Shown here: piece by piece, positions 7,541 to 14,082 of the stretch
Layout: the number at the start of each line of letters is the position of its first letter
How positions within the stretch are numbered: the first letter of the stretch is position 1
Origin: Paenibacillus phytohabitans
GTDB lineage: Bacteria > Bacillota > Bacilli > Paenibacillales > Paenibacillaceae
Direction of reading: 5' to 3'
Assembly (NCBI RefSeq): GCF_013141775.1
Contig: NZ_WHOB01000083.1
Location: 1 to 46,351 of the forward strand
DNA: 46,351 nt
Program-made: the position numbers and the translations under genes
Notes under the pieces: model-generated
The model's input: only the letters and a program-made list of their open reading frames with translations
Told to the model about the DNA's origin: nothing
Databases searched by the model: none

Positions 7541-9531
7541 CGTTCTACCCTCACCTCGTCAATGTTAATCCAGCCGTTACCGCCGGTTATGAAAACTTCT
7601 GCCTGCATTCCCTGCTCCAGCGTGACCGCAGGAAGTGTAACCTGATGATAATCTTCCCCTGCCTGCAGTTCGGCTTCTGCCAGCACAGTGCCGGCTGCAC
7701 GGATTCCGATCTTCCCGCCGCCGCTGCCGCCTGCACTAACCATGGCGGATAGCTTGTAGTCACCGGCTGCCGCGGCAAAAACCTGTGACACGCTTCTGTC
7801 AGCTCCCGCATCAAGATAAGCCAGCCTAGTTCCGGCGTAAGGCTTATTGTCAGCCACTCCCGTTCCCGCAGAGAATGTCCAGCCCGAAGTCCCTTCTTCA
7901 AATCCCCCGTTCCTAAATTCAGCAGCAGGAACCTCCGGAGCTGCCGGAAGCCCGTCCGCTTTGTCTTTAGTAAGCATTACGCTGTAGTTGGCGAAACGCT
8001 TAACTGTATATTCTGTACTTGCCGCAGGAAGCGGAGAGCTATTCCCAAAGATATATGCGGCATTTGCAGGCACCATGTTCAAATCATCAAATCTGTATCT
8101 CCCAAAGGAGGATACACGCTGGAAAGCTTCTCCCGGATTGGCATAAACGGCGGAATCCTGGAAGTCATGCGGATTGATCCGCTCATAGAACAGCACATAA
8201 ATGTAGGGCATATTCACATTATTGGTAATATAGATTTCTCCCGGGCTGTGTTCGGAGGCATACTGCACCGCCTCGCCGAAAGAATCATAAAAATCCGGTC
8301 CGATCCGGCCGGGGAACTCACGGAAATAATCATTAGAGAACAGGGCAAAAAATATTGTAAACACTGCAGCGGCCAATACGGCAGCCCCCTTGACTCTCCC
8401 CGCAAGCCACACAAATCCGGCGCTTACCAGCATGATGAACGGATAAAAAATAATATTGATCCGGTTGATGTTTACACTTGTAATAAACGCCATCAGCACG
8501 GCAATCAGGAACCAGAGCAGCAAGACTCCATACCCTGCGTTCTCCCGCCGTCTGGTCCACCAAGAATGTATGAGGACAACCAGCCCCAGCAGCGCAAAGG
8601 GAAGCGCGATCGGGTACGCATAGCCGTAAGGAGAAATTGAATTCCATGGCAAGCCGTCAGTCCCGCTAAGCATAAGCTTGCTGAATGCACTGAAGTTATC
8701 CGCAGCTGCCCTCCCCAGCTGTCCGCTGAACACGGAGGAGATTTCCTCCACACGCGGCATCGTAAGCCTGGGAATAGTGAACAATGGAGTGGCTATGTCC
8801 TGCATGGAGTAACGGTTAATAACAATAAATAATAGTATAGGCAGGGCCATTACTGCAAACAGCAGGCTGTTCCACACAAGAGTCCTGAGCTTAAGTATCT
8901 TGCTATACAATAGAAGAATTGCCGTACCAAGTGCAAATAACGGGACAAAAAAGTAAGCTGTTCCATAGGCATACAGCGAGAGGGCCAGCATGCCGGTAAA
9001 CGCATAAAACCATCTCGGATTGTCGAAGGATCTTAGCAGAAGGTACACAGCTATCAGAATCATCGTGGGAAACAGATTCGATTCCAGCGCCCACCTGGAC
9101 ATCATAATATGCCAGGGATTGATTGCAATAAAGAATATGGCAGCGATTCCTGCTCCGGATGAGGCGGACAGCCGTTTCATAATCAGGTAGAAGACAATCA
9201 TGGCCAGTAAGCCCATGACCAGACTAAGTGCCCGCACAGACAGCGGCGTCAGGCCGAACAGCAGAATAAACGGCATGGACAAGTAGGCATACAGCGCATT
9301 CTGTCCGCTGCCCCAGGCGATAAGATGAACGGGCAGATGTACACCATTGCGGTCCATCCCGTAGTGAAGAATGGCGTAGGCATCATAGCCGATAGATGCT
9401 TCGTCCTGGTTCAGTCCCGGAGGAATAGAATTTATGTATATGATACGAACGATTGCCCCCAGCAGAAACAATAGGTACGGCCAGGGATTGTTACTGCAGG
9501 ACTTGTAAGCTCTCGTAAGTAAGCCGGACAA
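7537..9531 (-). CDS. GT-C (family 39-like) glycosyltransferase with C-terminal carbohydrate-binding-like domain
   Basis: This 664-residue membrane protein is the first gene of the operon. The N-terminal half carries many membrane helices and the acidic catalytic-type motif LNQDEASIGYDAY (D43, E44) in the first outer loop, as in ArnT/PMT-like enzymes that use polyprenyl-phosphate sugars. After the last helix, an extracytoplasmic loop region precedes a C-terminal beta domain (about 540-664, starting FRNGGFEEGTSGW and ending INIDEVRVER). That domain resembles the N-terminal domain of the next gene product. The start is TTG, placed by AGAGGTGAT seven bases upstream; no ATG is better placed. The stop overlaps the start of the 1279-residue gene. 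Acceptor and sugar are not known. Confidence 0.85.
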   Translation of the reverse strand: MSGLLTRAYKSCSNNPWPYLLFLLGAIVRIIYINSIPPGLNQDEASIGYDAYAILHYGMDRNGVHLPVHLIAWGSGQNALYAYLSMPFILLFGLTPLSVRALSLVMGLLAMIVFYLIMKRLSASSGAGIAAIFFIAINPWHIMMSRWALESNLFPTMILIAVYLLLRSFDNPRWFYAFTGMLALSLYAYGTAYFFVPLFALGTAILLLYSKILKLRTLVWNSLLFAVMALPILLFIVINRYSMQDIATPLFTIPRLTMPRVEEISSVFSGQLGRAAADNFSAFSKLMLSGTDGLPWNSISPYGYAYPIALPFALLGLVVLIHSWWTRRRENAGYGVLLLWFLIAVLMAFITSVNINRINIIFYPFIMLVSAGFVWLAGRVKGAAVLAAAVFTIFFALFSNDYFREFPGRIGPDFYDSFGEAVQYASEHSPGEIYITNNVNMPYIYVLFYERINPHDFQDSAVYANPGEAFQRVSSFGRYRFDDLNMVPANAAYIFGNSSPLPAASTEYTVKRFANYSVMLTKDKADGLPAAPEVPAAEFRNGGFEEGTSGWTFSAGTGVADNKPYAGTRLAYLDAGADRSVSQVFAAAAGDYKLSAMVSAGGSGGGKIGIRAAGTVLAEAELQAGEDYHQVTLPAVTLEQGMQAEVFITGGNGWINIDEVRVER

Positions 9532-9660
9532 CGTTTATCACCTCTTCAACAATATAATCTAAATACTGGATGAAGAAAAGGGTAAAGCAGAGGTTAACCC
9601 CGGCTGCAGCCTCCTTATGAGGGATTCTCAAGTGAAACCTGTACATTTCTATAACAAGTA
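9532..9660. other. Upstream region of the glycosylation operon
   Basis: This stretch holds the ribosome binding site of the TTG-started first gene and presumably its promoter, but I see no convincing -35/-10 pair. Further upstream lies the dispersed repeat R2 copy at 9661-9755. No gene is seen. Confidence 0.4.
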
Positions 9661-9755
9661 GAAACGGCTTTGCCGTCCTTTTATAAGGACGGTACCGTTT
9701 CAGCGAGAAATAGAAGGATAATTGATAGCGTGAAGCAAATAAATTCTTATATTTT
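9661..9755 (+). repeat. Dispersed intergenic repeat R2, copy 1
   Basis: The element begins GAAACGGC, forms a hairpin (GCCGTCCTT/AAGGACGG with outer GAAACGG/CCGTTTC), then reads TTCAGCGAGAAATAGAAGG and ends ATAAATTCTTATATTT. The same order of blocks appears on the minus strand at 41914-42006, with the hairpin preserved though its bases differ. It codes for nothing obvious. Whether it is a mobile remnant, an RNA element or a regulatory site is not known. Confidence 0.7.
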
Positions 9756-9756
9756 T

Positions 9757-9796
9757 ATAAAAAAACGGCCCCTTCATATTAATGAAGGAACCGTAT
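9757..9796 (-). terminator. Terminator of the purine permease gene
   Basis: A hairpin (ACGG..CCTTCAT with ATGAAGG..CCGT) is followed by T7 on the minus strand, 30 bases beyond the permease stop codon. Confidence 0.85.
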
Positions 9797-9825
9797 ACTT
9801 AAAAATGGATGTCGTTCGTTCTCTC

Positions 9826-11226
9826 TTAGCCTTGGCTGCCGATCAGAACATAACGCAGAATAATCAGAACAGCCAGTACCCACATCATCCAGTGGATATC
9901 ATATTTCTTCTTGCCGGCCAGATTCGCTACGCAAGCCAGAATCACATAAGTGACAATCCCGAACGAAATACCGTTAGCGATGTTGTAAGTGAAAGGCATA
10001 ATAACAAAGGTCAGGAATGCCGGGATCGCCAGGACCATGTCCTGGAAATCAATGTCACGGATGGATTGAGCCATCAGGACACCGACAATAATCAGTGCAG
10101 CGGCTGTTGCAGGGCCGGGAATAAGCGCTACAATCGGAGCCAGGAACAATGCGAGCAGGAAGCACACACCTGTAGTTACTGCAGTCAGACCCGTACGTCC
10201 GCCTTCAGCTACACCGGCAGCACTCTCAACATAAGCAGTGGTTGTGGAAGTACCCAGCATCGCACCACCGGCAACGGCTACTGCATCTACAAACATGGCG
10301 TTACCAACACGTCTTTTGCCTTCTTCAGCATCCTTCATGATTCCTGCACGTTCAGCAGTACCTACAAGTGTACCGAAGGTATCAAACAATTCTACAAACG
10401 TAAAGGTAGCAATTGCGGAAACGATACCGGTGTGCATAATGCCTTCCCAGTCGAATTCCCAGAAGTTGAGCTGCGTGAAGTCCGGAATCCAATGGGCTTG
10501 TGAATCATTAATAGAACTGAAATCTACAGCGCCCATCAGGATCGCAGCCAGCGTAGTACCCAGAATACCGAACAGGATTGCGCCGCGTACGCGCAGCACC
10601 ATCAGGATGGAGATCAGCAGCAGGCCGATGATTACGAGCTGAACATCGGTGTTCTCCAAGCTGCCCATATGAATTACAGTCTCGAAGGAAAGAACATCCG
10701 TGAATTTATTAGCGGCAATGTCATTACCGGCTTCAACGCCGATCGTCATCAATCCGCTGTTCTTCAGACCGATAATAGTGATGAACATCCCGATACCGAC
10801 CGTGATGGCATGCTTCAGGCTGTCAGGAATTGCGGTAAGCAATATTTGCCGGACCCGGGTAACGGTCAGCAGGATGAAGATGATACCGGAGATAAATACC
10901 GCAGTAAGACCCATTTGCCAGGTAAACTCATGTTCGGTGGTTGCCGAAGACAACACTACGGAAGCAAAATATGCATTAAGGCCCATACCAGGTGCCAGAG
11001 CTACCGGGAAGTTAATGAATAAGCCCATGGCAATTGTGAAAATACCTGCTGCAAGTGCTGTAGCCAGGAATACGGAATACCAGCCCATATCAATGCGGCC
11101 AAAGGCAGTCAGGGTATTGGGATTAACCGATAGGATATAAGCCATTGCCATAAACGTGGTCAAACCGGCCATGATCTCTGTGCGTACTGTGGTGCCGTTC
11201 TCTTTCAACTTGAAAAAGCGATTCAA
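9826..11226 (-). CDS. pbuG: Guanine/hypoxanthine permease (NCS2, AzgA/PbuG type)
   Basis: This 466-residue permease has about 12-14 membrane helices and opens with the AzgA-family signature (KLKENGTTVRTEIMAGLTTF, then MAYILSVNP). It imports hypoxanthine and guanine, and possibly adenine, by proton symport. GTSTTTAYVESAAGVAEGGR is the conserved substrate-site segment of the family. The start is TTG (11224-11226) behind AGGGGGAG; no ATG lies at a suitable distance. The 5' leader carries a guanine riboswitch with a terminator, and the promoter is preceded by two PurBoxes. This matches B. subtilis pbuG and supports the assignment. PbuO, a close paralogue, is the main alternative. It lies just downstream of guaA, though each has its own terminator. 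Confidence 0.9.
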   Translation of the reverse strand: MNRFFKLKENGTTVRTEIMAGLTTFMAMAYILSVNPNTLTAFGRIDMGWYSVFLATALAAGIFTIAMGLFINFPVALAPGMGLNAYFASVVLSSATTEHEFTWQMGLTAVFISGIIFILLTVTRVRQILLTAIPDSLKHAITVGIGMFITIIGLKNSGLMTIGVEAGNDIAANKFTDVLSFETVIHMGSLENTDVQLVIIGLLLISILMVLRVRGAILFGILGTTLAAILMGAVDFSSINDSQAHWIPDFTQLNFWEFDWEGIMHTGIVSAIATFTFVELFDTFGTLVGTAERAGIMKDAEEGKRRVGNAMFVDAVAVAGGAMLGTSTTTAYVESAAGVAEGGRTGLTAVTTGVCFLLALFLAPIVALIPGPATAAALIIVGVLMAQSIRDIDFQDMVLAIPAFLTFVIMPFTYNIANGISFGIVTYVILACVANLAGKKKYDIHWMMWVLAVLIILRYVLIGSQG

Positions 11227-11270
11227 ATTGTTCTCCCCCTAAGGTGTATGTTATGCCATCACAGCAACAG

Positions 11271-11298
11271 AAAAGCCGGCATCTGGGAAGACACCGGC
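11271..11298 (-). terminator. Riboswitch-controlled terminator of pbuG
   Basis: On the minus strand a GCCGG..TCT/AGA..CCGGC hairpin is followed by TTTTCTG. It lies between the purine aptamer and the pbuG ribosome binding site, the expected place for an expression platform. Another hairpin with TCCGG/CCGGA arms (about 11318-11342) precedes a T6 run and could be the antiterminator or a first terminator. Confidence 0.65.
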
Positions 11299-11367
11299 CC
11301 GAAAAAAGAGATTCTTGTCCGGCATATCCGGTGTTAACCGGACTTCCAGCTAAGCTGCTCTTCTTAA

Positions 11368-11430
11368 TCGTAGCCAGGTCATTACGGTGACCTCGTAGAG
11401 ACTTCCGGGCCAATCCCCGGAATTATACGA
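11368..11430 (-). promoter_or_regulatory. Guanine-sensing purine riboswitch
   Basis: On the minus strand the aptamer reads TCGTATAAT at the 5' arm of P1, CTCTACGAGGTCACCGTAA in the core (compare TCTACC..CACCGTAAA of B. subtilis xpt), and GGCTACGA at the 3' end. The ligand-reading pyrimidine in GGC-TAC is C, which selects guanine/hypoxanthine; U would select adenine. P1 (TCGTA/TACGA) pairs exactly. It precedes a purine permease gene. Confidence 0.93.
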
Positions 11431-11456
11431 ATATGTATTTGCTGTAGCGCTTTATC

Positions 11457-11486
11457 ATTTTAGGTGTATATGACATGAGTTGTCAA
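11457..11486 (-). promoter_or_regulatory. Promoter of pbuG
   Basis: TTGACA (11481-11486) and TAAAAT (11457-11462) are separated by 18 bases on the minus strand. Transcription would begin about 20 bases before the aptamer. Confidence 0.7.
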
Positions 11487-11490
11487 TGGT

Positions 11491-11534
11491 AAATACGAAC
11501 ATTAAGCGTAAGGTTCATACAATTGTTCGTAAAT
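11491..11534. promoter_or_regulatory. PurR operator: inverted pair of PurBoxes
   Basis: AAATACGAACATT (11491-11503) and, inverted, ATTGTTCGTAAAT (11522-11534) each match the PurBox consensus AWWWCCGAACWWT except at position 5. They face each other with an 18-base gap, close to the usual 16-17. They lie immediately upstream of the pbuG -35. PurR of Firmicutes binds such pairs and represses when PRPP is low. Confidence 0.8.
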
Positions 11535-11762
11535 CGAACATTTTCATGACAAATTCCGCTTGGTACAGGGATGATCCGCCAAACCTCGCGGTATAAACGC
11601 GGACGGTACTGTACTCAAGCCAGGTTATACACGTATGGTGGAGCGCTAAGCCGGATAGCCGGGTGGCATCATTTTCTGTGTATAGCATTTGACTGTCCTT
11701 GTGTTTGTATGCGGAGCAGAAAAGAGAAGTTTCTCAAATAGAAACGGCATGCCCATATATCA
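11535..11762. other. Gene-free stretch between the PurBoxes and the guaA terminator
   Basis: No gene is seen. The stretch holds short inverted elements (CGCG-N7-CGCG near 11588-11602; ATGATCCGCC near 11570 with GGTGGCATCAT near 11662), but no known RNA family or promoter is recognised. Confidence 0.3.
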
Positions 11763-11763
11763 A

Positions 11764-11801
11764 CAAAAAAAGCCGGAAACGCCAAGGTAGGCGTTCCGGC
11801 T
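11764..11801 (-). terminator. Terminator of guaA
   Basis: The hairpin AGCCGGAA.CGCC/GGCGTTCCGGCT is followed by T7 on the minus strand, about 30 bases beyond the guaA stop. Confidence 0.9.
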
Positions 11802-11832
11802 CCGGAATTTGATAGTCAGCTGTTACTGAGAC

Positions 11833-13371
11833 CTACTCCCACTCAATCGTTGCAGGCGGCTTCGAAGTAATGTCGTACACGATGCGGTTCACGTTATCGA
11901 CTTCGTTGACGATACGCACGGAGATTTTCTCCAGAATATCCCACGGAATACGTGCCCAGTCTGCGGTCATTCCATCTACGGAAGTTACAGCGCGGATACC
12001 TACGGTATAGGAATACGTACGCTCGTCACCCATAACGCCAACACTCTTCATGTTAGGCAATGCGGTGAAATACTGCCAGATTTCGCGGTCGAGACCGGCT
12101 TTGGCAATCTCTTCACGCAGGATAAAGTCCGAATCACGAACAATAGTCAGCTTCTCTTCGGTTACTTCACCCAGTACACGGATGGCCAGACCCGGACCCG
12201 GGAAAGGCTGACGCCAAACGATGGCATGCGGCATGCCGAGTTCCTCACCCAGCTTACGGACCTCATCTTTGAACAGGGTGTTCAGCGGCTCGATCAGACT
12301 GAATTTCATATCTTCAGGCAGCCCGCCTACATTATGGTGGGACTTAATCGTCTGAGCCGTTGCTGTACCGCTCTCCACGATATCTGTATACAGCGTGCCT
12401 TGCGCCAGGAATGAGAAATCACCCAGCTTGGCCGATTCTTCGTCGAAGCAATAAATGAATTCATTACCGATGATCTTACGTTTCTGTTCGGGATCGGAAA
12501 CACCGGCCAGCTTGCCGAGGAAGCGGTCACGGGCATCGATTTTGACCACATGGATATCGAATTTGCCGACAAAAGTCTCCATAACGCTCTCCGCTTCACC
12601 TTTACGCAAAAGGCCATGGTCAATGAACATACAAGTCAACTGGTCGCCGATGGCACGGTGAATCAGCATAGCCACAACAGAGGAATCTACACCGCCGCTG
12701 AGTGCGCAGAGCACTTTTTTGTCGCCGACTTTGTCGCGGATATCCTTAATGGCATCGTCAATAAACGACTCCATCGTCCATTTGCCCTCGCAGCCGCAGA
12801 CCTCATACAGGAAGTTCGAAATCATCTCATTCCCGTTCACAGAGTGGCGCACCTCAGGATGGAACTGTACGGCGAAGAATTTGCGTGCATCGTTGCTCAT
12901 AGCTGCGATTGGAGCGCTCTCTGTCCCGGCATCCAGCTTAAAGCCTTCCGGAAGCTCCACGACATGGTCCCCGTGGCTCATCCATACGGTCTGATTGCTC
13001 TCAAGACCCGCTGCAAGCACGGACCCTGGCGAGAATTCCACATCCGCTTTGCCGTATTCCCGCTTGGATGCGCGCTCTACCTTGCCGCCCTGCTGCTGGG
13101 CCATCAGTTGCATCCCGTAACAGATTCCGAAGATCGGAAGTCCGAGTTCATAAATCGCCGGATCTACATGTGGTGCATCCTCAGCGTACACACTGCTTGG
13201 CCCGCCTGAGAAAACAATCCCTTTTGGCGACAGTGCCTTAATCTTCTCCATTGGTGTATTGTACGGCAGAAGCTCGCTGTATACCCCCAGGTCCCGAATT
13301 CTGCGCGCGATAAGCTGGTTATACTGTCCCCCGAAATCCAGAACAACGATAATTTCATTTGGCTTGTTCAT
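11833..13371 (-). CDS. guaA: GMP synthase (glutamine-hydrolysing)
   Basis: This 512-residue enzyme converts XMP to GMP using ATP and glutamine, the last step of guanine nucleotide synthesis in the cytoplasm. The class I glutamine amidotransferase domain (about 1-200) shows the nucleophile C84 in GICYGMQLM and the His of FAVQFHPEVRHS. The ATP-pyrophosphatase domain has the P-loop SGGVDSSV, and the C-terminal dimerisation domain ends in PPATIEWE, typical of the family. Length is normal. The start is the ATG at 13371 (MNKPNEIIVV) with GGAGG eight bases upstream; an in-frame upstream start at 13452 would overlap the promoter. The promoter lies at 13399-13428. No PurBox or riboswitch was seen in its short leader. 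Confidence 0.97.
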   Translation of the reverse strand: MNKPNEIIVVLDFGGQYNQLIARRIRDLGVYSELLPYNTPMEKIKALSPKGIVFSGGPSSVYAEDAPHVDPAIYELGLPIFGICYGMQLMAQQQGGKVERASKREYGKADVEFSPGSVLAAGLESNQTVWMSHGDHVVELPEGFKLDAGTESAPIAAMSNDARKFFAVQFHPEVRHSVNGNEMISNFLYEVCGCEGKWTMESFIDDAIKDIRDKVGDKKVLCALSGGVDSSVVAMLIHRAIGDQLTCMFIDHGLLRKGEAESVMETFVGKFDIHVVKIDARDRFLGKLAGVSDPEQKRKIIGNEFIYCFDEESAKLGDFSFLAQGTLYTDIVESGTATAQTIKSHHNVGGLPEDMKFSLIEPLNTLFKDEVRKLGEELGMPHAIVWRQPFPGPGLAIRVLGEVTEEKLTIVRDSDFILREEIAKAGLDREIWQYFTALPNMKSVGVMGDERTYSYTVGIRAVTSVDGMTADWARIPWDILEKISVRIVNEVDNVNRIVYDITSKPPATIEWE

Positions 13372-13398
13372 TACTTGCCTCCCTTGATTATTGGATTC

Positions 13399-13428
13399 AT
13401 TATACTCATGGTTAATTCTCAGCGTCAA
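13399..13428 (-). promoter_or_regulatory. Promoter of guaA
   Basis: TTGACG (13423-13428) and a perfect TATAAT (13399-13404) are separated by 18 bases on the minus strand. The predicted leader is only about 20 bases, which leaves no room for a riboswitch. Confidence 0.7.
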
Positions 13429-13444
13429 GGAAAGGAGACGTCTC

Positions 13445-13552
13445 ATGGACAAGGATTCTTCCTATATGTGGCGGGGGCTGGGCGATTCGGAAGAGCATGG
13501 AAAATCACGAATCCAGATCTTGGAACCGGTATCCGCTTCCACGTTTGCATAG
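13445..13552 (+). CDS. Possible 35-residue small protein or gene remnant
   Basis: AAAGGAG lies seven bases before an ATG that opens 35 codons to TAG, divergent from guaA. The product begins MDKDSSYMWRGLGDSEEHG and ends VSASTFA. I do not recognise it. The strong ribosome binding site and spacing favour a real start, but no clear plus-strand promoter is visible and the length allows chance. It could be a small protein or the 5' remnant of a decayed gene. Confidence 0.3.
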   Translation: MDKDSSYMWRGLGDSEEHGKSRIQILEPVSASTFA

Positions 13553-13674
13553 TGAGGATAGGTGTGACGTTACCGCTGCTAACAAGTGATTTTCTCTTTC
13601 ATGATTGCCGTCATATGCTGGACAAAACAGAGGGCTGGCCGGCGGGCGTACATCAGGAAAATTACTATGAACTA

Positions 13675-13723
13675 ACTAATACGCCGAACTCACTAATACG
13701 CCGGAAAACCAACTAATACGCCG
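13675..13723. repeat. Three direct copies of ACTAATACGCCG
   Basis: Exact 12-base copies start at 13675, 13692 and 13712 (spacing 17 and 20). They lie in non-coding DNA between guaA and the TgpA-like gene. No function is recognised; a protein-binding array is one possibility. Confidence 0.6.
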
Positions 13724-13822
13724 GAGCTATACTTTTGCAGCCCTCCAGGGTCACGATGTACTCTCCGGGGCGCCGCACAGCAGCAAAGTGAGCTCACTTA
13801 AGTTCCCCTGTAAAGAAAGGGC

Positions 13823-14003
13823 TAAATGTTGTAAGTATTACAACATGGATTCATGAATACTGAGCGATTTGTAACAATTGTTGTATGAAATGCAGGAATT
13901 GATGCGCTTAACCGCCTGATTACGGGGAAATGCTGCTTTTTATACAACAATTTCTGATTAGGCTCGTTATTATGAGGAGATTGTTGTATTTCGTGCAAGA
14001 TTT
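13823..14003. repeat. Dispersed intergenic repeat R1, copy 1
   Basis: This 181-base element is related to 26224-26405. Shared blocks are TAAATGTTGTA at the left end, AATTGTTGTATGAAATGCA (13876), GAAATGCTGC..TTTTATACAACAATT (13927) and ATTGTTGTATT..GCA (13980). The distances between block starts (53, 51 and 53 bases) are identical in the two copies, while the DNA between them has diverged. The second and third blocks are inverted relative to each other and could form a long stem. No known element is recognised. Confidence 0.75.
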
Positions 14004-14040
14004 CAGTTGGCATCCAAGTTCAGCTTAAATATTGATGTAA

Positions 14041-14080
14041 ATGAAAGGCGCTCGCTGCATTAGCAGTGAACGCCTTTTCA
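14041..14080 (-). terminator. Terminator of the TgpA-like gene
   Basis: The hairpin AAAGGCG..CTGC/GCAG..CGCCTTT lies directly after the stop codon at 14083, with a short T-rich tract on the minus strand. Confidence 0.7.
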
Positions 14081-14082
14081 TC

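Noticed and set aside
9661..9700. Simple terminator for the hairpin at 9661-9700
   Set aside because: It has no T-tract on either side and is part of a longer repeat that occurs again upstream of another gene.
13375..13716. Plus-strand frame of 113 codons next to guaA
   Set aside because: It starts inside the guaA ribosome binding region and runs through its promoter. Its product shows no recognisable features; only the shorter 13445-13552 frame has a proper ribosome binding site.
13675..13723. Plasmid-type iterons at the triple ACTAATACGCCG
   Set aside because: There is no replication protein gene nearby, only three copies, and all surroundings are chromosomal housekeeping genes.
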